Assembly: GCA_023390905.1 (NCBI GenBank)
Contig: JAEWBY010000079.1
Location: 62,001 to 126,000, forward strand
Source of the DNA: Pseudomonadota bacterium
GTDB taxonomy: Bacteria; Pseudomonadota; Gammaproteobacteria; Xanthomonadales; Xanthomonadaceae
Reading direction: 5' to 3'
DNA length: 64,000 bases
How positions within the stretch are numbered: position 1 is the stretch's first letter; the number at the start of each line of letters is the position of its first letter. The translations under genes and the position numbers were made by a program. The notes beneath the pieces are model-generated. The model did not search any database. It was not told the DNA's origin and was given only the letters and a program-made list of their open reading frames with translations. Below, piece after piece: positions 52,419 through 61,699 of the stretch.

Positions 52419-53666
52419 TCACCCTGGACGCCCATCGGCGCGCGGACTGAGATAGATCCAGCCCAGACGTGCGACCCACGGCAGCAACGCGACGAGCCAG
52501 CCGAGTGCGGCCACCGCCTGCCATGCCATCGAGTCCGGGGCGAGCTCTGCGCTCACGCGCACGATGGCGACCCATTGCAGCGCGATGAAGGCGAACCACG
52601 CGACCTTCGGCATCACCAGCGATCGGCCGGAATGGCCCTGCGTCACCCGGGTCACCATCGCCACCAGCACGCTGCCGAAGAAGCCGATGAACATCGCGTG
52701 CATCGGCGCGCGGCCCAGCACGAAGGCATCGGTCAGGAGATAGATCACGCTCTGCGTCGCATAGAGCAGGAAGGTAATCGGCATCCACACCACGCCGAAG
52801 AACAGCACCGAGAGCAGCCCGGGCATGCGGCCGCGCGGCCACCATTTCCACAGCGCGTACGCAGTCAGTCCGAGCAGCACCGCATCGGGCAGCCACAGCC
52901 ACGGATAGGCATGCAGCAGTTCCAGCGCCAGGTGCACGATCGCGAACGCCCACACCGCGCCCAGCCAACCCATCGGCCGCCATGCCTTGTAGCCCGGCAC
53001 CACGTTGGCGGCGAAGAACGGAAACATGCGATGCGCCACGGTGAGGTAGATCGGCAGCAGCAGCGCGATCCCACCGATCTTGATGCTGGCGAAGGCGAAG
53101 AACGCATTGCCGCCCAGCGCGAAGACGGCAAACATCAGCAGCCCGGCGTAGCCGAACGCCAGCGCCGCGAAGCACGAGCGCGCATGCCAGGTGCTGGCCT
53201 TGTCCTGCATGAGCAGGCGGCCAAGCAGCCACAGTCCCGCACTCCATCCGGCCACCGCCATCCACAGTCCCACAGTGAACGCCGCTTCCCAGCCCAGCGT
53301 CGACAGCAGGATCGCCAGTTGTCCGCCCATCAGGCCCGCGCCCACCGGCACGTAACGCCAGCGCGGCAATTCGGCCAGTCCCATCCAGCGGGGGAATACC
53401 GTCAACAGGAAGCCGAAGATGAAACTCGGCAACACCAGATACTGCATGACGAATGCGTGCAGCCAACCGGCGTAGACAGGGGTTTCGGGCAGGTGCCACA
53501 GCCCCCAACGATTGCCGGCCAGCCATGCCGCCCACCACAGCATCGCCAGCAGCAGGTTGCTGGCGCCGATGAAGAACAGCAGCCGGTGCGGCGCCTGCAC
53601 GAGTTGGCCGAACGAGGGCCGCATCGGCGGGGATGAGGTGCGCGGGGAAATGGGAATGGGTCGCAT
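52419..53666 (-). CDS. nnrS: NnrS family protein
   Basis: 415 aa from ATG 53666 (an internal ATG at 53624 gives 401 aa). Polytopic: about 12 segments with the NnrS marks LHAFVMQYLVLPSFIFGFLLTVFPRWMG, IYLTVAHRMFPFF, HLALELLHAYPW, HAMFIGFFGSVLVAMVTRVTQGHSGR. NnrS is a haem- and copper-containing inner-membrane protein that helps cells withstand NO. The FNR-type box at 53701-53714 with CAGACT as -10 predicts a transcript beginning at the ATG 53666, a second leaderless candidate. First gene of the unit running to the membrane protein at 50378. Confidence 0.92.
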   Translation of the reverse strand: MRPIPISPRTSSPPMRPSFGQLVQAPHRLLFFIGASNLLLAMLWWAAWLAGNRWGLWHLPETPVYAGWLHAFVMQYLVLPSFIFGFLLTVFPRWMGLAELPRWRYVPVGAGLMGGQLAILLSTLGWEAAFTVGLWMAVAGWSAGLWLLGRLLMQDKASTWHARSCFAALAFGYAGLLMFAVFALGGNAFFAFASIKIGGIALLLPIYLTVAHRMFPFFAANVVPGYKAWRPMGWLGAVWAFAIVHLALELLHAYPWLWLPDAVLLGLTAYALWKWWPRGRMPGLLSVLFFGVVWMPITFLLYATQSVIYLLTDAFVLGRAPMHAMFIGFFGSVLVAMVTRVTQGHSGRSLVMPKVAWFAFIALQWVAIVRVSAELAPDSMAWQAVAALGWLVALLPWVARLGWIYLSPRADGRPG

Positions 53667-53672
53667 GGGCGC

Positions 53673-53714
53673 AGTCTGGAATGCACTCAGCGGGGTGTCC
53701 TTGACCTGGATCAG
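53673..53714 (-). promoter_or_regulatory. FNR/Dnr-dependent promoter of nnrS
   Basis: Box TTGACCTGGATCAG (53701-53714, last base off consensus), -10 CAGACT at 53678-53673 on the minus strand (3 of 6). The class II start falls at 53666, the A of the nnrS ATG. Confidence 0.65.
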
Positions 53715-53764
53715 ACGTGTCCCATTCTGGCCGTCCATGCCCCGCCGCAATCTCGTGCGCAAGG

Positions 53765-53778
53765 ATGACGTGGATCAA
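53765..53778 (+). promoter_or_regulatory. FNR/Dnr box upstream of tatE
   Basis: ATGACGTGGATCAA; the first base is off, the other half is perfect. Start predicted near 53813 with a weak -10 CATGCT (53801-53806); tatE ATG at 53838. Confidence 0.6.
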
Positions 53779-53837
53779 TGCGCGTGTGGCGCAGCGACCT
53801 CATGCTCGCGACCACTGATCAAACAGAGGCGGACAAT

Positions 53838-54014
53838 ATGGGCGGTTTGAGCATCTGGCACTGGATCATCGTGCTGGCCGTGGTGCTGCTGATTTTCGGT
53901 ACCAAGCGCCTGAGAAACGTGGGCCAGGATCTCGGCGAAGCGATCAAAGGCTTCAAGCAGGGCCTGCGCGAGGACGATGCCGCCGCGCGCGTGCGTGACG
54001 AGCGCGACCGTTGA
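53838..54014 (+). CDS. tatE: TatA/TatE-type Tat translocase protein
   Basis: 58 aa from ATG 53838, with GAGG upstream. The TatA layout is clear: short N-terminus MGGLSIWHW, one membrane helix (IIVLAVVLLIFG), the hinge TKRLRNVGQDLGEAIKGFKQGL, and a short charged tail. It lacks the long acidic C-terminus of housekeeping TatA, as TatE does. NosZ and the CopA oxidase in this window have Tat signals. In Pseudomonas stutzeri a tatE lies in the nos operon, so this is probably an extra Tat subunit made under denitrifying conditions to help export NosZ. Confidence 0.9.
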   Translation: MGGLSIWHWIIVLAVVLLIFGTKRLRNVGQDLGEAIKGFKQGLREDDAAARVRDERDR

Positions 54015-54069
54015 GGCATGCAGGCGGACGTTCTAGGGACTGATCGACTGACGATCGTGTCGCCCGATC

Positions 54070-54089
54070 CCGGCCCGGGTTCGGGCCGG
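54070..54089. terminator. hairpin between convergent tatE and nosX
   Basis: An 8-bp perfect stem CCGGCCCG / CGGGCCGG with a 4-base loop. No real T run follows on either strand, so termination is only partly supported. A second, longer-looped dyad (ACCGCACGG 54107-54115 / CCGTGCGGT 54138-54146) lies next to it. Confidence 0.5.
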
Positions 54090-54163
54090 TTGAGCTGGGC
54101 GTCTCGACCGCACGGCACGATGGATACGTCTGCGTGACCGTGCGGTGCGGTCTACCGCGCCGC

Positions 54164-55294
54164 TCAGCACTCGATGCGCGCGGTGGCGTCGGCGGGGCGA
54201 CCGGCCGGCTCGAACCGGTAGGTTCCTGTCAGTTGCAGGCGTTGGCGCATGCCGGGTGTCGCCAGCAGGCGGCCCTGGTGATCAATGAGCAGGGCGCAGC
54301 GCAGGCCCATCTGCCGGGTGAGCGCGTCGAAGCGATCCGGGCCGCCGACCATGAGCGTGGTGCCCGCCATGTCCGCGAGCAGCGCATCCCGGCTGATGAT
54401 GCTGGCCGCCGCGCTGCTGCGCTGCGGATGGCCCTGTGCGGTGTCGATGATATGGCCGGCCGGCTCGCGGCCGTCGCGCCGCCGTTGGTAATCCCCGGAC
54501 GAGGACAGCGTTTCGCCATCCCGCAGTTGCACGCGACCGACGATGCCGGCGGGACCACGCACACCGACCGACCACGGCTGGCCGCGATCCGTCCCCATCG
54601 CCATCACCAGTCCGCCGATGTCGAGCAATGCATGTTCGATGTGATGCCGCCGGACTATCGTCCTGGCCTGCGTGGCGGCATAACCTTCGGCGACGGCATT
54701 GAGATCGAGCCGGACCATCCGGTTGCGGCTGCTCACCACACCGTCGTCGCCGACGTGCACGTCCTGCATCGTCGGACGGGCAGCCACTAGTTGTTGCAGC
54801 ATCGACGGCGACGGCGCGGCCTGCCGCACCGGGTAATCGCTGGTGTGGAAGCCCCACGCATCGATCAGGCGGCCCGCGGCGGGATTGAACAGTCCGCCGC
54901 TGAGTGCGTGGCCCCGTTTTGCCTGCCGGATCAGATCGGCGAGCGCAGGATCAACGCGGCGCGCCCGCCCGGCGAGGAGATCCGCGTTGAGGGCGGTGAG
55001 ATCGCTGTTTTCCCACGGGTGCCAACTGCGATGATCGCGCGCCAGTTGCTGTCCGGCCTCGGCCAGCGCGGCTTCGGCCGAGTCGGGCTCGCAGGACAGG
55101 ATGCGCAGGCGCGCATGGGTGCCGAAGACCAGATAGTCGGCTTCGCTTTCGACCAGCGGACGTGCCTCGGTCAGCAGCAGGGTGAGTGCGATCGCCGACA
55201 GCGCGATCGTGCCCAGCGTCGCTGCGACGCGCCGCACCGACGCGCTCGCGCGGCGCTGCGGGGAATCAGGCGACGAATGATTGCGCGATGCCAT
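54164..55294 (-). CDS. nosX: NosX, ApbE-type FAD:protein FMN transferase
   Basis: 376 aa from ATG 55294. One hydrophobic N-terminal segment (TLGTIALSAIALTLLL) serves as signal or anchor. ApbE fold: HPWENSDLTALNADL, GLFNPAAGRLIDAWGF, LDLNAVAEGYAATQARTIV, LLDIGGLVMAMGTDRG and the Asp/Thr Mg site near DMAGTTLMVGG. It attaches FMN covalently to a Thr of NosR (SGAT at 177-180). Last gene of the nos unit; it overlaps the unknown gene by 29 bases. Confidence 0.88.
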   Translation of the reverse strand: MASRNHSSPDSPQRRASASVRRVAATLGTIALSAIALTLLLTEARPLVESEADYLVFGTHARLRILSCEPDSAEAALAEAGQQLARDHRSWHPWENSDLTALNADLLAGRARRVDPALADLIRQAKRGHALSGGLFNPAAGRLIDAWGFHTSDYPVRQAAPSPSMLQQLVAARPTMQDVHVGDDGVVSSRNRMVRLDLNAVAEGYAATQARTIVRRHHIEHALLDIGGLVMAMGTDRGQPWSVGVRGPAGIVGRVQLRDGETLSSSGDYQRRRDGREPAGHIIDTAQGHPQRSSAAASIISRDALLADMAGTTLMVGGPDRFDALTRQMGLRCALLIDHQGRLLATPGMRQRLQLTGTYRFEPAGRPADATARIEC

Positions 55295-55904
55295 CGATGA
55301 TCCGCTGCAAGCGCGCAGCGTCATCCAGCGCGGCGTCATGCGTGGCGAACGGATCGTCGGTCACGCTGCCATCCGGGCAATGCAGGTGCGCAGGCGTATC
55401 GACGCCGGCATGCGCGACCGGCGCGTTGTCCAAGCGCCACAGATCGTCGCCGATGCGCCATTCGACCGACCAGCGCGTGCCGGACAACCAGCGGATCATC
55501 ACTTCCTCGCCGGCCAGACCGCGCAGCGCCAGTCCATCATCGGCGAACACGAAGTCCGGATGAAACGCCTCGGGCAGCCGGAGCGTCAGCGCGATCGCAT
55601 CGAGCGGATGGGCGGAATCCCACGCTTCACCGGGGCCGGCCGGATGACGGCAGCGCCAGTCCAGGCGCTCGCGCAACACCTGCTGCTGTTGCAGCGACAA
55701 CTGCGAAGCCAGCCAGATCTCGTAACCCGGATGTTCGGCCACGCGACCGGCGCCAATGGCATCCAGCAGCGCCTGATCGTCATCCTCGTGACCAATCGAG
55801 GCCAGCCATTGCTTGCGTTCCTCGCGGAGATGGAACAGCCGGCGCGACAGCTCGGCCATTTCCATCGCGGTTTCCGGCGCGAGGCCGGCGTAGAAGGGTT
55901 CCAT
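55266..55904 (-). CDS. unknown protein inside the nos operon, 212 aa
   Basis: 212 aa from ATG 55904. I do not recognise the family. The N-terminal part is helical and charged (ETAMEMAELSRRLFHLREERKQWL), followed by DDQALLDAIGAGRVAEHPGYEIWLASQ and a Gln-rich stretch (LSLQQQQVLRERLDW). The C-terminal 100 residues look beta-rich (FVFADDGLALRG; RWSVEWRIGDDLWRLDNAP; AHLHCPDG). The DNAP...HLHCPDG segment faintly recalls DUF6516/TumE-like domains; this is weak. Two Cys (WRCRHP; LHCPDG). No signal peptide or membrane helix. It starts 40 bases after nosL and overlaps nosX, so it is co-transcribed with NosZ assembly genes. Confidence 0.75.
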   Translation of the reverse strand: MEPFYAGLAPETAMEMAELSRRLFHLREERKQWLASIGHEDDDQALLDAIGAGRVAEHPGYEIWLASQLSLQQQQVLRERLDWRCRHPAGPGEAWDSAHPLDAIALTLRLPEAFHPDFVFADDGLALRGLAGEEVMIRWLSGTRWSVEWRIGDDLWRLDNAPVAHAGVDTPAHLHCPDGSVTDDPFATHDAALDDAARLQRIIDGIAQSFVA

Positions 55905-55944
55905 GATGGTTCCAGATATTTGTTCGGGGTATGGGGTATGCGGC

Positions 55945-56457
55945 TTACATGCCCGCATCGTGATGCGCGCCGCCGTCGAGACGAACCTGGTCGGCGGTGA
56001 TGTCCTTGAACGCCAGCACCTTGCCGCCGTATTGGTGTGCGAACGCATCGGCGTCGCCGCGCTGGGCGAAGCTGGCCAGGGTCGGTCCCATGCTGCCGGT
56101 GCGGCTCGATCCCTCGACGAAGAAGGCCTGTTCAATCGGTATCCAATGCCCGCGCGGGCTCTCCCAGGCGGCCTTCGCCATGTCCTGCGTGTAGGCGCCG
56201 GCGACCGCGCGCACTTCTTCCGGCTCCAGATACACCGAAAGCAGTTCCTGCGTATCGCAGAAATAGTCGGTGCGCCCGTCGGCATAGCGGATCTGGCCTT
56301 TGGGGCCGGGATAGTCGCCGAGCGCCATCCCATCGAGCGAACAGGTTTGGCCCGCCGCCGGTTCCTTTGCGCCCGCGCGATCCTCACGGGACGGCGCGCA
56401 GGCGGCCAGCACGAGACAGAACGCGAGCATGGGCAGGCGTGAGGTTGCACGTTTCAT
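55945..56457 (-). CDS. nosL: NosL copper chaperone lipoprotein
   Basis: 170 aa from ATG 56457, overlapping the nosY stop (ATGA). Lipobox LVLAAC with Cys20 lipidated; the mature protein has TCSLDGMALGDYPGPKGQI with Cys39 and Met44, the NosL Cu(I) site, and ADGRTDYFCDTQEL. Outer-membrane-anchored periplasmic chaperone that hands Cu(I) to NosDFY/NosZ for CuZ assembly. The C-terminus ends in His residues (GGAHHDAGM), which may also bind copper. Confidence 0.9.
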   Translation of the reverse strand: MKRATSRLPMLAFCLVLAACAPSREDRAGAKEPAAGQTCSLDGMALGDYPGPKGQIRYADGRTDYFCDTQELLSVYLEPEEVRAVAGAYTQDMAKAAWESPRGHWIPIEQAFFVEGSSRTGSMGPTLASFAQRGDADAFAHQYGGKVLAFKDITADQVRLDGGAHHDAGM

Positions 56458-57278
56458 CGGAATCTCCAGAGGGCGACGCCCAGTGGCGCGGTGATCCATC
56501 CGAGCATCACTGTGCAGAGCAGGGCAGGGTTGTTCCAGTGTTCGGGCAGCAGGGTGCCCAGCCCGAAGGTGTTGCGCATCGTGTCGCTGCCCATCACGTT
56601 GAGCACGCGGAACACGTCAGCCGGGTTCAGCAGCAGCGCGTATGGCGCCCACAGCGAGGAACCGTTGCCGGCCGTGGCGACCAGCGCGCCCAGCAAGGCC
56701 AGATCGAAGATCAGCACGAAGGCGAACCACACGGCGATGGCCGCGCCGGAGGCGCGCGCGCGATCGCGGCTGATCACCGAGATCAGCACCGCCAGACTGA
56801 GGAAAGCCAGACCCAGCATCACCGCGCTGACGACGAAGCGCAGATACACCAGCATCGCCGCTGCATCGAACGCGCCGGCCAGCGGAATGGCGGCCACGCC
56901 GAAGCCCACGCTGATCGCCAGCGTCAACGCGCCGGCCAGGCCCAGATACTTGCCGAGCATGATCTCCGGCCGCGTCACCGGCATCGACAGCAACAGGTCG
57001 AGCGTGCCGCGTTCGCGTTCGCCGACGATGGCGTCGAAGCCGAGCAACAACGCAATCAAGGGAATGAGGTAGATCGCCAGGCTGGTCAGGCTCGCGACCG
57101 TCACGCCGATGCCGCGAAAGCCCACTTCGCCCGACTGGGCGCCGCCGAAATAGGCGATCAGCAGCGCGAACAGAGCGAACACCAGCGCCACCGCCAGCAC
57201 CCAGCGGTTGCGCACGCGATCGCGGAATTCCTTGCCGGCCACCGCGAACGCAAGACGGAATTGCCAGTCCGCGATCAT
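56454..57278 (-). CDS. nosY: NosY, ABC-2 permease of NosDFY
   Basis: 274 aa from ATG 57278 (GGAGG 6 bases upstream; overlaps the nosF stop). Six membrane segments; the NosY motif LLGFDAIVGERERGTLDLLLSMPVTRPEI lies between segments. It is the membrane part of the NosDFY transporter, which cooperates with NosL in building the CuZ site of NosZ; the transported species (sulphur and/or copper) is debated. Confidence 0.9.
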   Translation of the reverse strand: MIADWQFRLAFAVAGKEFRDRVRNRWVLAVALVFALFALLIAYFGGAQSGEVGFRGIGVTVASLTSLAIYLIPLIALLLGFDAIVGERERGTLDLLLSMPVTRPEIMLGKYLGLAGALTLAISVGFGVAAIPLAGAFDAAAMLVYLRFVVSAVMLGLAFLSLAVLISVISRDRARASGAAIAVWFAFVLIFDLALLGALVATAGNGSSLWAPYALLLNPADVFRVLNVMGSDTMRNTFGLGTLLPEHWNNPALLCTVMLGWITAPLGVALWRFR

Positions 57279-58234
57279 GCCAGGCCTCCGCATCGCTGAT
57301 GATGCAGATAGACATCCTCGAGCGAGGGTTCCTGCAGTTCGTAGTCCAGCAGATCGTCAGCCAGGCCGTGCATCAGTTGCAGCATCCAGCGGCGGCGACT
57401 GACCGGCACTTCCACGCGCAGCACGTTCGGTTCCTCCCGCTGCACGGCGAACGCGGCCTCTTGCAGCGCGTTCAGTGTCGGGGTGATGGCCGCCTCACGC
57501 AGTGCCAGCCGCGCCTGCGAGGGCAGGTCCGCGCGGTCCGACAGATCGCCGACCGTGCCCTGCGCAACCAGGCGACCATTGGCGATGATCGCCAGCTGAT
57601 CCACATGGGTCTGGATCTCGGCCAGAAGATGCGAGCTGAGCAGCACGGTGGTGCCGTCATCGCGCAACTGCTCCAGCGTCGTGTAGAAATCGTGGGTCGC
57701 GACCGGATCCAGCCCGTTGGTGGGCTCGTCGAGAAACAGCAGACGGGGATGGCCGAGCAGCGCCTGCGCGAAGCCCAGCCGCTGGCGCATGCCCTTGGAA
57801 TAGCCGCGGACGTCGCGATGCATCGCCGCGCCCAGTCCGACGCGTTCCAGCAGCGGCGCGCATTCGGAAGCGTCGACCGACTTGAGCCGCGCGAAGAAGC
57901 GCATGGTTTCGAGGCCGCTGAGGTGATCGTAGAGCGCCACGTTCTCCGGCAGATAACCGATCTGGCGGCGCAGGCCGCGAAAGCCCGCGCGGCCGACCGC
58001 GTGTCCGTTGAGACGGATGTGGCCCTGGCCGATGGGCAGGATGCCGAGCATCATCTTCATCAGCGTGCTCTTGCCGGCGCCGTTGTGCCCGATCAGGCCG
58101 AAGATCTGGCCGGCGTCCACGCGCAGGGTGATGGCCTCGACGGCGTGGACGCTGCCGTAGTACTTGCTCACCGCATCCAGTTCGATGGCCGGCGGCTTCG
58201 GGATTGCGGCGTGGGTCGATGCGGGCGCTGTCAT
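57275..58234 (-). CDS. nosF: NosF, ATPase of NosDFY
   Basis: 319 aa from ATG 58234, overlapping the nosD stop (ATGA). ABC ATPase with Walker A GHNGAGKST, the signature YSKGMRQRLGFAQALLG, Walker B LLFLDEPTNGLDP and the H-loop LLSSHLLAEI. The N-terminal 16 residues are a short Ala/Pro-rich extension. The C-terminal 100 residues after the ATPase core carry the family's accessory domain. Powers NosY with the periplasmic NosD. Confidence 0.92.
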   Translation of the reverse strand: MTAPASTHAAIPKPPAIELDAVSKYYGSVHAVEAITLRVDAGQIFGLIGHNGAGKSTLMKMMLGILPIGQGHIRLNGHAVGRAGFRGLRRQIGYLPENVALYDHLSGLETMRFFARLKSVDASECAPLLERVGLGAAMHRDVRGYSKGMRQRLGFAQALLGHPRLLFLDEPTNGLDPVATHDFYTTLEQLRDDGTTVLLSSHLLAEIQTHVDQLAIIANGRLVAQGTVGDLSDRADLPSQARLALREAAITPTLNALQEAAFAVQREEPNVLRVEVPVSRRRWMLQLMHGLADDLLDYELQEPSLEDVYLHHQRCGGLA

Positions 58235-59517
58235 GGGGCTGCTCCGGATTCGGGGGGCGACAGCCAGCGCTGCCAGTCGGGGTGGTGCGGCTGCATCGCC
58301 GGCGCGGCATCGGTGATCGTCGGCACGCGCAGGATCGGGAACTGCCGCGAGATCAGCTTGAGCGTCTGCAGCGCGGGGCTGCTGTCCAGCAACTTGACGA
58401 AGGGATAGCGCGAAACGAGCCGATCGCCGACGTCGCTGGCTTCGTAAGGCGTATCGCCGCGACCGTTGCCGTCCTGATCCCAGCCCAGGTAGTTGCTCCA
58501 GTAATTGCCGGTGCGCTTGCCCCATTCCACGTCACGGCTGGCGACATAGCGCACCTGCTCGCCATTGAGGATGAAGTCGTTGCCATCGACGTCGTTGCGG
58601 TAGGAGCCGGCCCACAGGTGCACGCCGATCCGGTTGCCGACGATCAGATTGCCGCGCAGCGCGCTGTATTCGACGTCGTAGATGAAGAAGCCGCGCGCGT
58701 TGCCGGCCGCCACGTTGTTCTCGATGGTGGAATCCTGCAGCGTGCGGAGCATGATGCCGTGATCGGCATTGGCCCAGGTGCGGTTTGCCCGCACGGTGAT
58801 GTCGCGCACTTCCATCAACGCCAGCCCGCCGACATTGCGGAAGCTCTCGTTGTCCTGCCACAGGTTGTGGTAGGAGTTCATGTAGTGCGAACCGTAGCGG
58901 ACGTGGTGAATGCGGTTGCCGACGAACTCGGCGTGGTGCGAGACATCCACGTAGATGCCGTCACGGGTGAAGCTGATGTGGTTGCGCGCGATGCGTGCAC
59001 CCTGCGTGTTGTAGAGCTGGATGCCGTTGCCGCGCTGCGAGGACAGCATCTCGCGCATGCCGGTGATGAGGTTGTCCTCGATGCGCACGTCGTTGGCCTT
59101 CTCGATCCACAGCCCGAAGAGCACATGGGCGAAGTCGCAGTGGCGTACCTGCGCGCGATCCGCGCCCGGCTGCAGGTAGACGCCCGCGTTCTGTGCGCCG
59201 AGATCGCTGCCGCTGTCGCGTACGATCAGGTTGTCCACGGTGACGTCCGTCGCGGTCACGCGGATGACATCGCCGTGGCCACCGCCATCGACCGTGGGTT
59301 TTCCGATTCCGCGCAGCGTCAGCGGTTTGTCGACCACCAGGTTTTCGCGATAGTGGCCGCGTTCGATCTCGATCACGTCGCCTGGCCACGCCTGCGCGAT
59401 GGCCCGCGTGATGCTCTGCCCGCTGCGCACCCGCGTCGTGGCAGCGGACGCCAGCACCGGCAACAGCAGGAGTGCCAGCGCCAGCAGCGTTCTACAGCCA
59501 GCGGTCGGAGGTTTCAT
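58231..59517 (-). CDS. nosD: NosD, periplasmic beta-helix protein
   Basis: 428 aa from ATG 59517, overlapping the nosR stop. Signal peptide (LLALALLLLPVLASA). Many short repeats of right-handed beta-helix type (NLIVRDSG; VRHCDFAH; ARIARNHISF; ITVRANRTW; STIENNVAAGN) as in CASH/PbH1 proteins, then the NosD C-terminal GNYWSNYLGWDQDGNGRGDTPY. Partner of NosF and NosY; docks NosZ and NosL in the periplasm. Confidence 0.93.
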   Translation of the reverse strand: MKPPTAGCRTLLALALLLLPVLASAATTRVRSGQSITRAIAQAWPGDVIEIERGHYRENLVVDKPLTLRGIGKPTVDGGGHGDVIRVTATDVTVDNLIVRDSGSDLGAQNAGVYLQPGADRAQVRHCDFAHVLFGLWIEKANDVRIEDNLITGMREMLSSQRGNGIQLYNTQGARIARNHISFTRDGIYVDVSHHAEFVGNRIHHVRYGSHYMNSYHNLWQDNESFRNVGGLALMEVRDITVRANRTWANADHGIMLRTLQDSTIENNVAAGNARGFFIYDVEYSALRGNLIVGNRIGVHLWAGSYRNDVDGNDFILNGEQVRYVASRDVEWGKRTGNYWSNYLGWDQDGNGRGDTPYEASDVGDRLVSRYPFVKLLDSSPALQTLKLISRQFPILRVPTITDAAPAMQPHHPDWQRWLSPPESGAAP

Positions 59518-61685
59518 TCCACCAGTTCCAGTGGAATGAAATGTCCGTCGCGGCCGACCGGCGTCAGCGGTTGGCCCGCACGCTCGCGGCGCTTGCGTTC
59601 CTGCGCCAGCGGCGGGCAGGAGCGATCGTCGTGGTACAGCACCATGCAATCCAGGCACTGCATGCATTCGGTCGGATCGATGCGGCCCTGCGGATCGATT
59701 GCCTGCGACCCACAACCATTGGCGCAGGCCTTACAGGTCGTGCATTCGGCCTTGCGCCACAGCCCGAGCAGACGCCAGCGCGAGGGAATGGCCAGACCGG
59801 CGCCGAGCGGGCACAGGTACTTGCAGAACGGGCGCTCCATGAACATCGACAGCGCCAGCAGGAATGCCCAGAACAGGATGAAGGGCCACGCACGTGTCCA
59901 GATCGGCACGAAGAACGTGCTCTTGAACGGCTCGATCTCCGCCAGTTGCTCGGCCAGCGCCATCGAGTGGAACGATGCGCCCACCAGCACCACCAGCACG
60001 ACATACTTCATCCAGCGCAGCCGCTGGTGCCAACGGTAGGGCAACTGGAACTGCCATCGCTTCAGGCCGATCCGGCCCGCGGCCTTGAACAGCAGTTCGC
60101 TCAGTGAGCCGTACGGACAGAGCCATCCGCAGAACACGCCGCGTCCCCACAGCACGATGGTGATGGCGATGAAGATCCAGAAAATGAAGATCAGCGGGTC
60201 GCTCAGGAACAGATCCCAGCGCCAGCCGTCCAGCAGCGAATGCAGTAGTGTCAGTACCTGCACGATGGAGGGCTGCGCCAGTTCCGAAAAGCCCAGGAAC
60301 ACCACGGCCAGCAACCACACCGTGATGTGCGGCCACAGGATGCGGCGCTTGTCGGTGCGACGTGAGCGCGCGGCCCAGCGGCGGTGCAGCGCGTAGAACA
60401 CGAACACGAAGCAGAGCAGGGCGATCATCCCGATGATCGCGCCGGCCCGGCCTTTCCAGATACGCACCCAGGCCGGGGTCTTTGTTTCCAGGGTGGGCCG
60501 TCCGCCTTCCAGATAGCGCGCAGGCAGCCAGTACTCGGCGTCGAAGTTGGCGTAATCGCTGTTGCCTTTCTCGGTGCTGCGGTGGGCAAGGAACGAGAGT
60601 GTCCAGGGATACGCGGCGGAGAACGAATCGCTGCGCAGGATGAAGATGCCCGACTCGGTGTACTCCGGAACTCCCGCCGCGCGGACGCCGTAGAGGTTGC
60701 GATAGTCGGTGTCGCGGAAGTGATGGACGTCGACGTCCTGCGAAACCTGCAGGCGATCGTAGATGCCGCCGCGCACGAATGCCGAGCCCTTGAACGAGCT
60801 GCTGCCGCTGCCGATCACGAAGAGCGCGTGTTCGCCCGGCTTGAGATCGCCCATCAGTTGCCGGTAGCCGGCATCGCCGAGCACGCTGCGGCCGATGGCC
60901 GGCGCATTGAGATAGCCGAACCACAGATCGATGAAGGGCTGTTCGCCTTGTCCGCCCACCTGGGACTGCGAAACGGTCAGGCGTTTGACGCTGCCGTCGG
61001 CGACGAGGCTGTTCCAGTCCTGCGGTGGGTCGCTGTACTCGATGAGACGCGCCTGTGGGCGGGCCACCGCCTGGACCAGTCCGACCTGGCGCGCGACCGC
61101 GAAACTGCCGCGCGTGACGAGCTGGTTTTCGGCCATCACGGTGACCGTCGCACCGCTGATCACCTGCATCGACACTTCACCGGCATTGGCTTGGCCAAGC
61201 TCGAAACGCGTACCGGCCGGCTTGCCCAGGTATTGCCGGACGTAATCGTCCAGTTGTTTTTCCGGAATGCCGGCCAGCAGGATCGGCTCGCTGTGCTTGA
61301 GGATGCGAACGCCGCTGATCAGGCCTTTTGCGTCCATGCCGACCAGCGTGACCATCGGCTTGCCGGAATATCCGACGACATCGGGCGCGACATCGCTGGA
61401 CAGGAAGACATAGCCGACGGTCGATTCGCGCCCGCCTTCCTTGCGTAGCCCGCGGACGAAGGCCGGGTTGCCTTCGCGCAGGCCGAAATGCGTGGCCTGC
61501 GGAAGGACGGAACTGCACGGGGCGTACCGGCAGAGATCGGGGTCGCCGTAGATGCCCTGCGGCAGATCGGCTTCGTACGAGCCGGCATGCGCGATCGCGC
61601 AGCAGGCCAGCAGCAGCAACGGAATCCATCCGCGCCACCCACGACGAGGACGGTGCGCGGAAGACTTCGTCAGCAGAGCGGCCAC
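59514..61685 (-). CDS. nosR: NosR, membrane flavo-iron-sulphur protein for N2O respiration
   Basis: 723 aa. Signal/anchor (WIPLLLLACCAIAHA), then a periplasmic FMN-binding domain with SGAT at 177-180 (Thr180 as FMN site), several membrane helices with two CP motifs (FCGWLCPYGSLSELLF and KYLCPLG), and two C-terminal [4Fe-4S] motifs (CTTCKACANGC and CMQCLDCMVLYHDD). It passes electrons from the quinol pool to NosZ and supports nosZ expression. It follows the cytochrome gene by 14 bases. Confidence 0.95.
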   Translation of the reverse strand: MAALLTKSSAHRPRRGWRGWIPLLLLACCAIAHAGSYEADLPQGIYGDPDLCRYAPCSSVLPQATHFGLREGNPAFVRGLRKEGGRESTVGYVFLSSDVAPDVVGYSGKPMVTLVGMDAKGLISGVRILKHSEPILLAGIPEKQLDDYVRQYLGKPAGTRFELGQANAGEVSMQVISGATVTVMAENQLVTRGSFAVARQVGLVQAVARPQARLIEYSDPPQDWNSLVADGSVKRLTVSQSQVGGQGEQPFIDLWFGYLNAPAIGRSVLGDAGYRQLMGDLKPGEHALFVIGSGSSSFKGSAFVRGGIYDRLQVSQDVDVHHFRDTDYRNLYGVRAAGVPEYTESGIFILRSDSFSAAYPWTLSFLAHRSTEKGNSDYANFDAEYWLPARYLEGGRPTLETKTPAWVRIWKGRAGAIIGMIALLCFVFVFYALHRRWAARSRRTDKRRILWPHITVWLLAVVFLGFSELAQPSIVQVLTLLHSLLDGWRWDLFLSDPLIFIFWIFIAITIVLWGRGVFCGWLCPYGSLSELLFKAAGRIGLKRWQFQLPYRWHQRLRWMKYVVLVVLVGASFHSMALAEQLAEIEPFKSTFFVPIWTRAWPFILFWAFLLALSMFMERPFCKYLCPLGAGLAIPSRWRLLGLWRKAECTTCKACANGCGSQAIDPQGRIDPTECMQCLDCMVLYHDDRSCPPLAQERKRRERAGQPLTPVGRDGHFIPLELVE

Positions 61686-61699
61686 GAACGGGAACCCGG

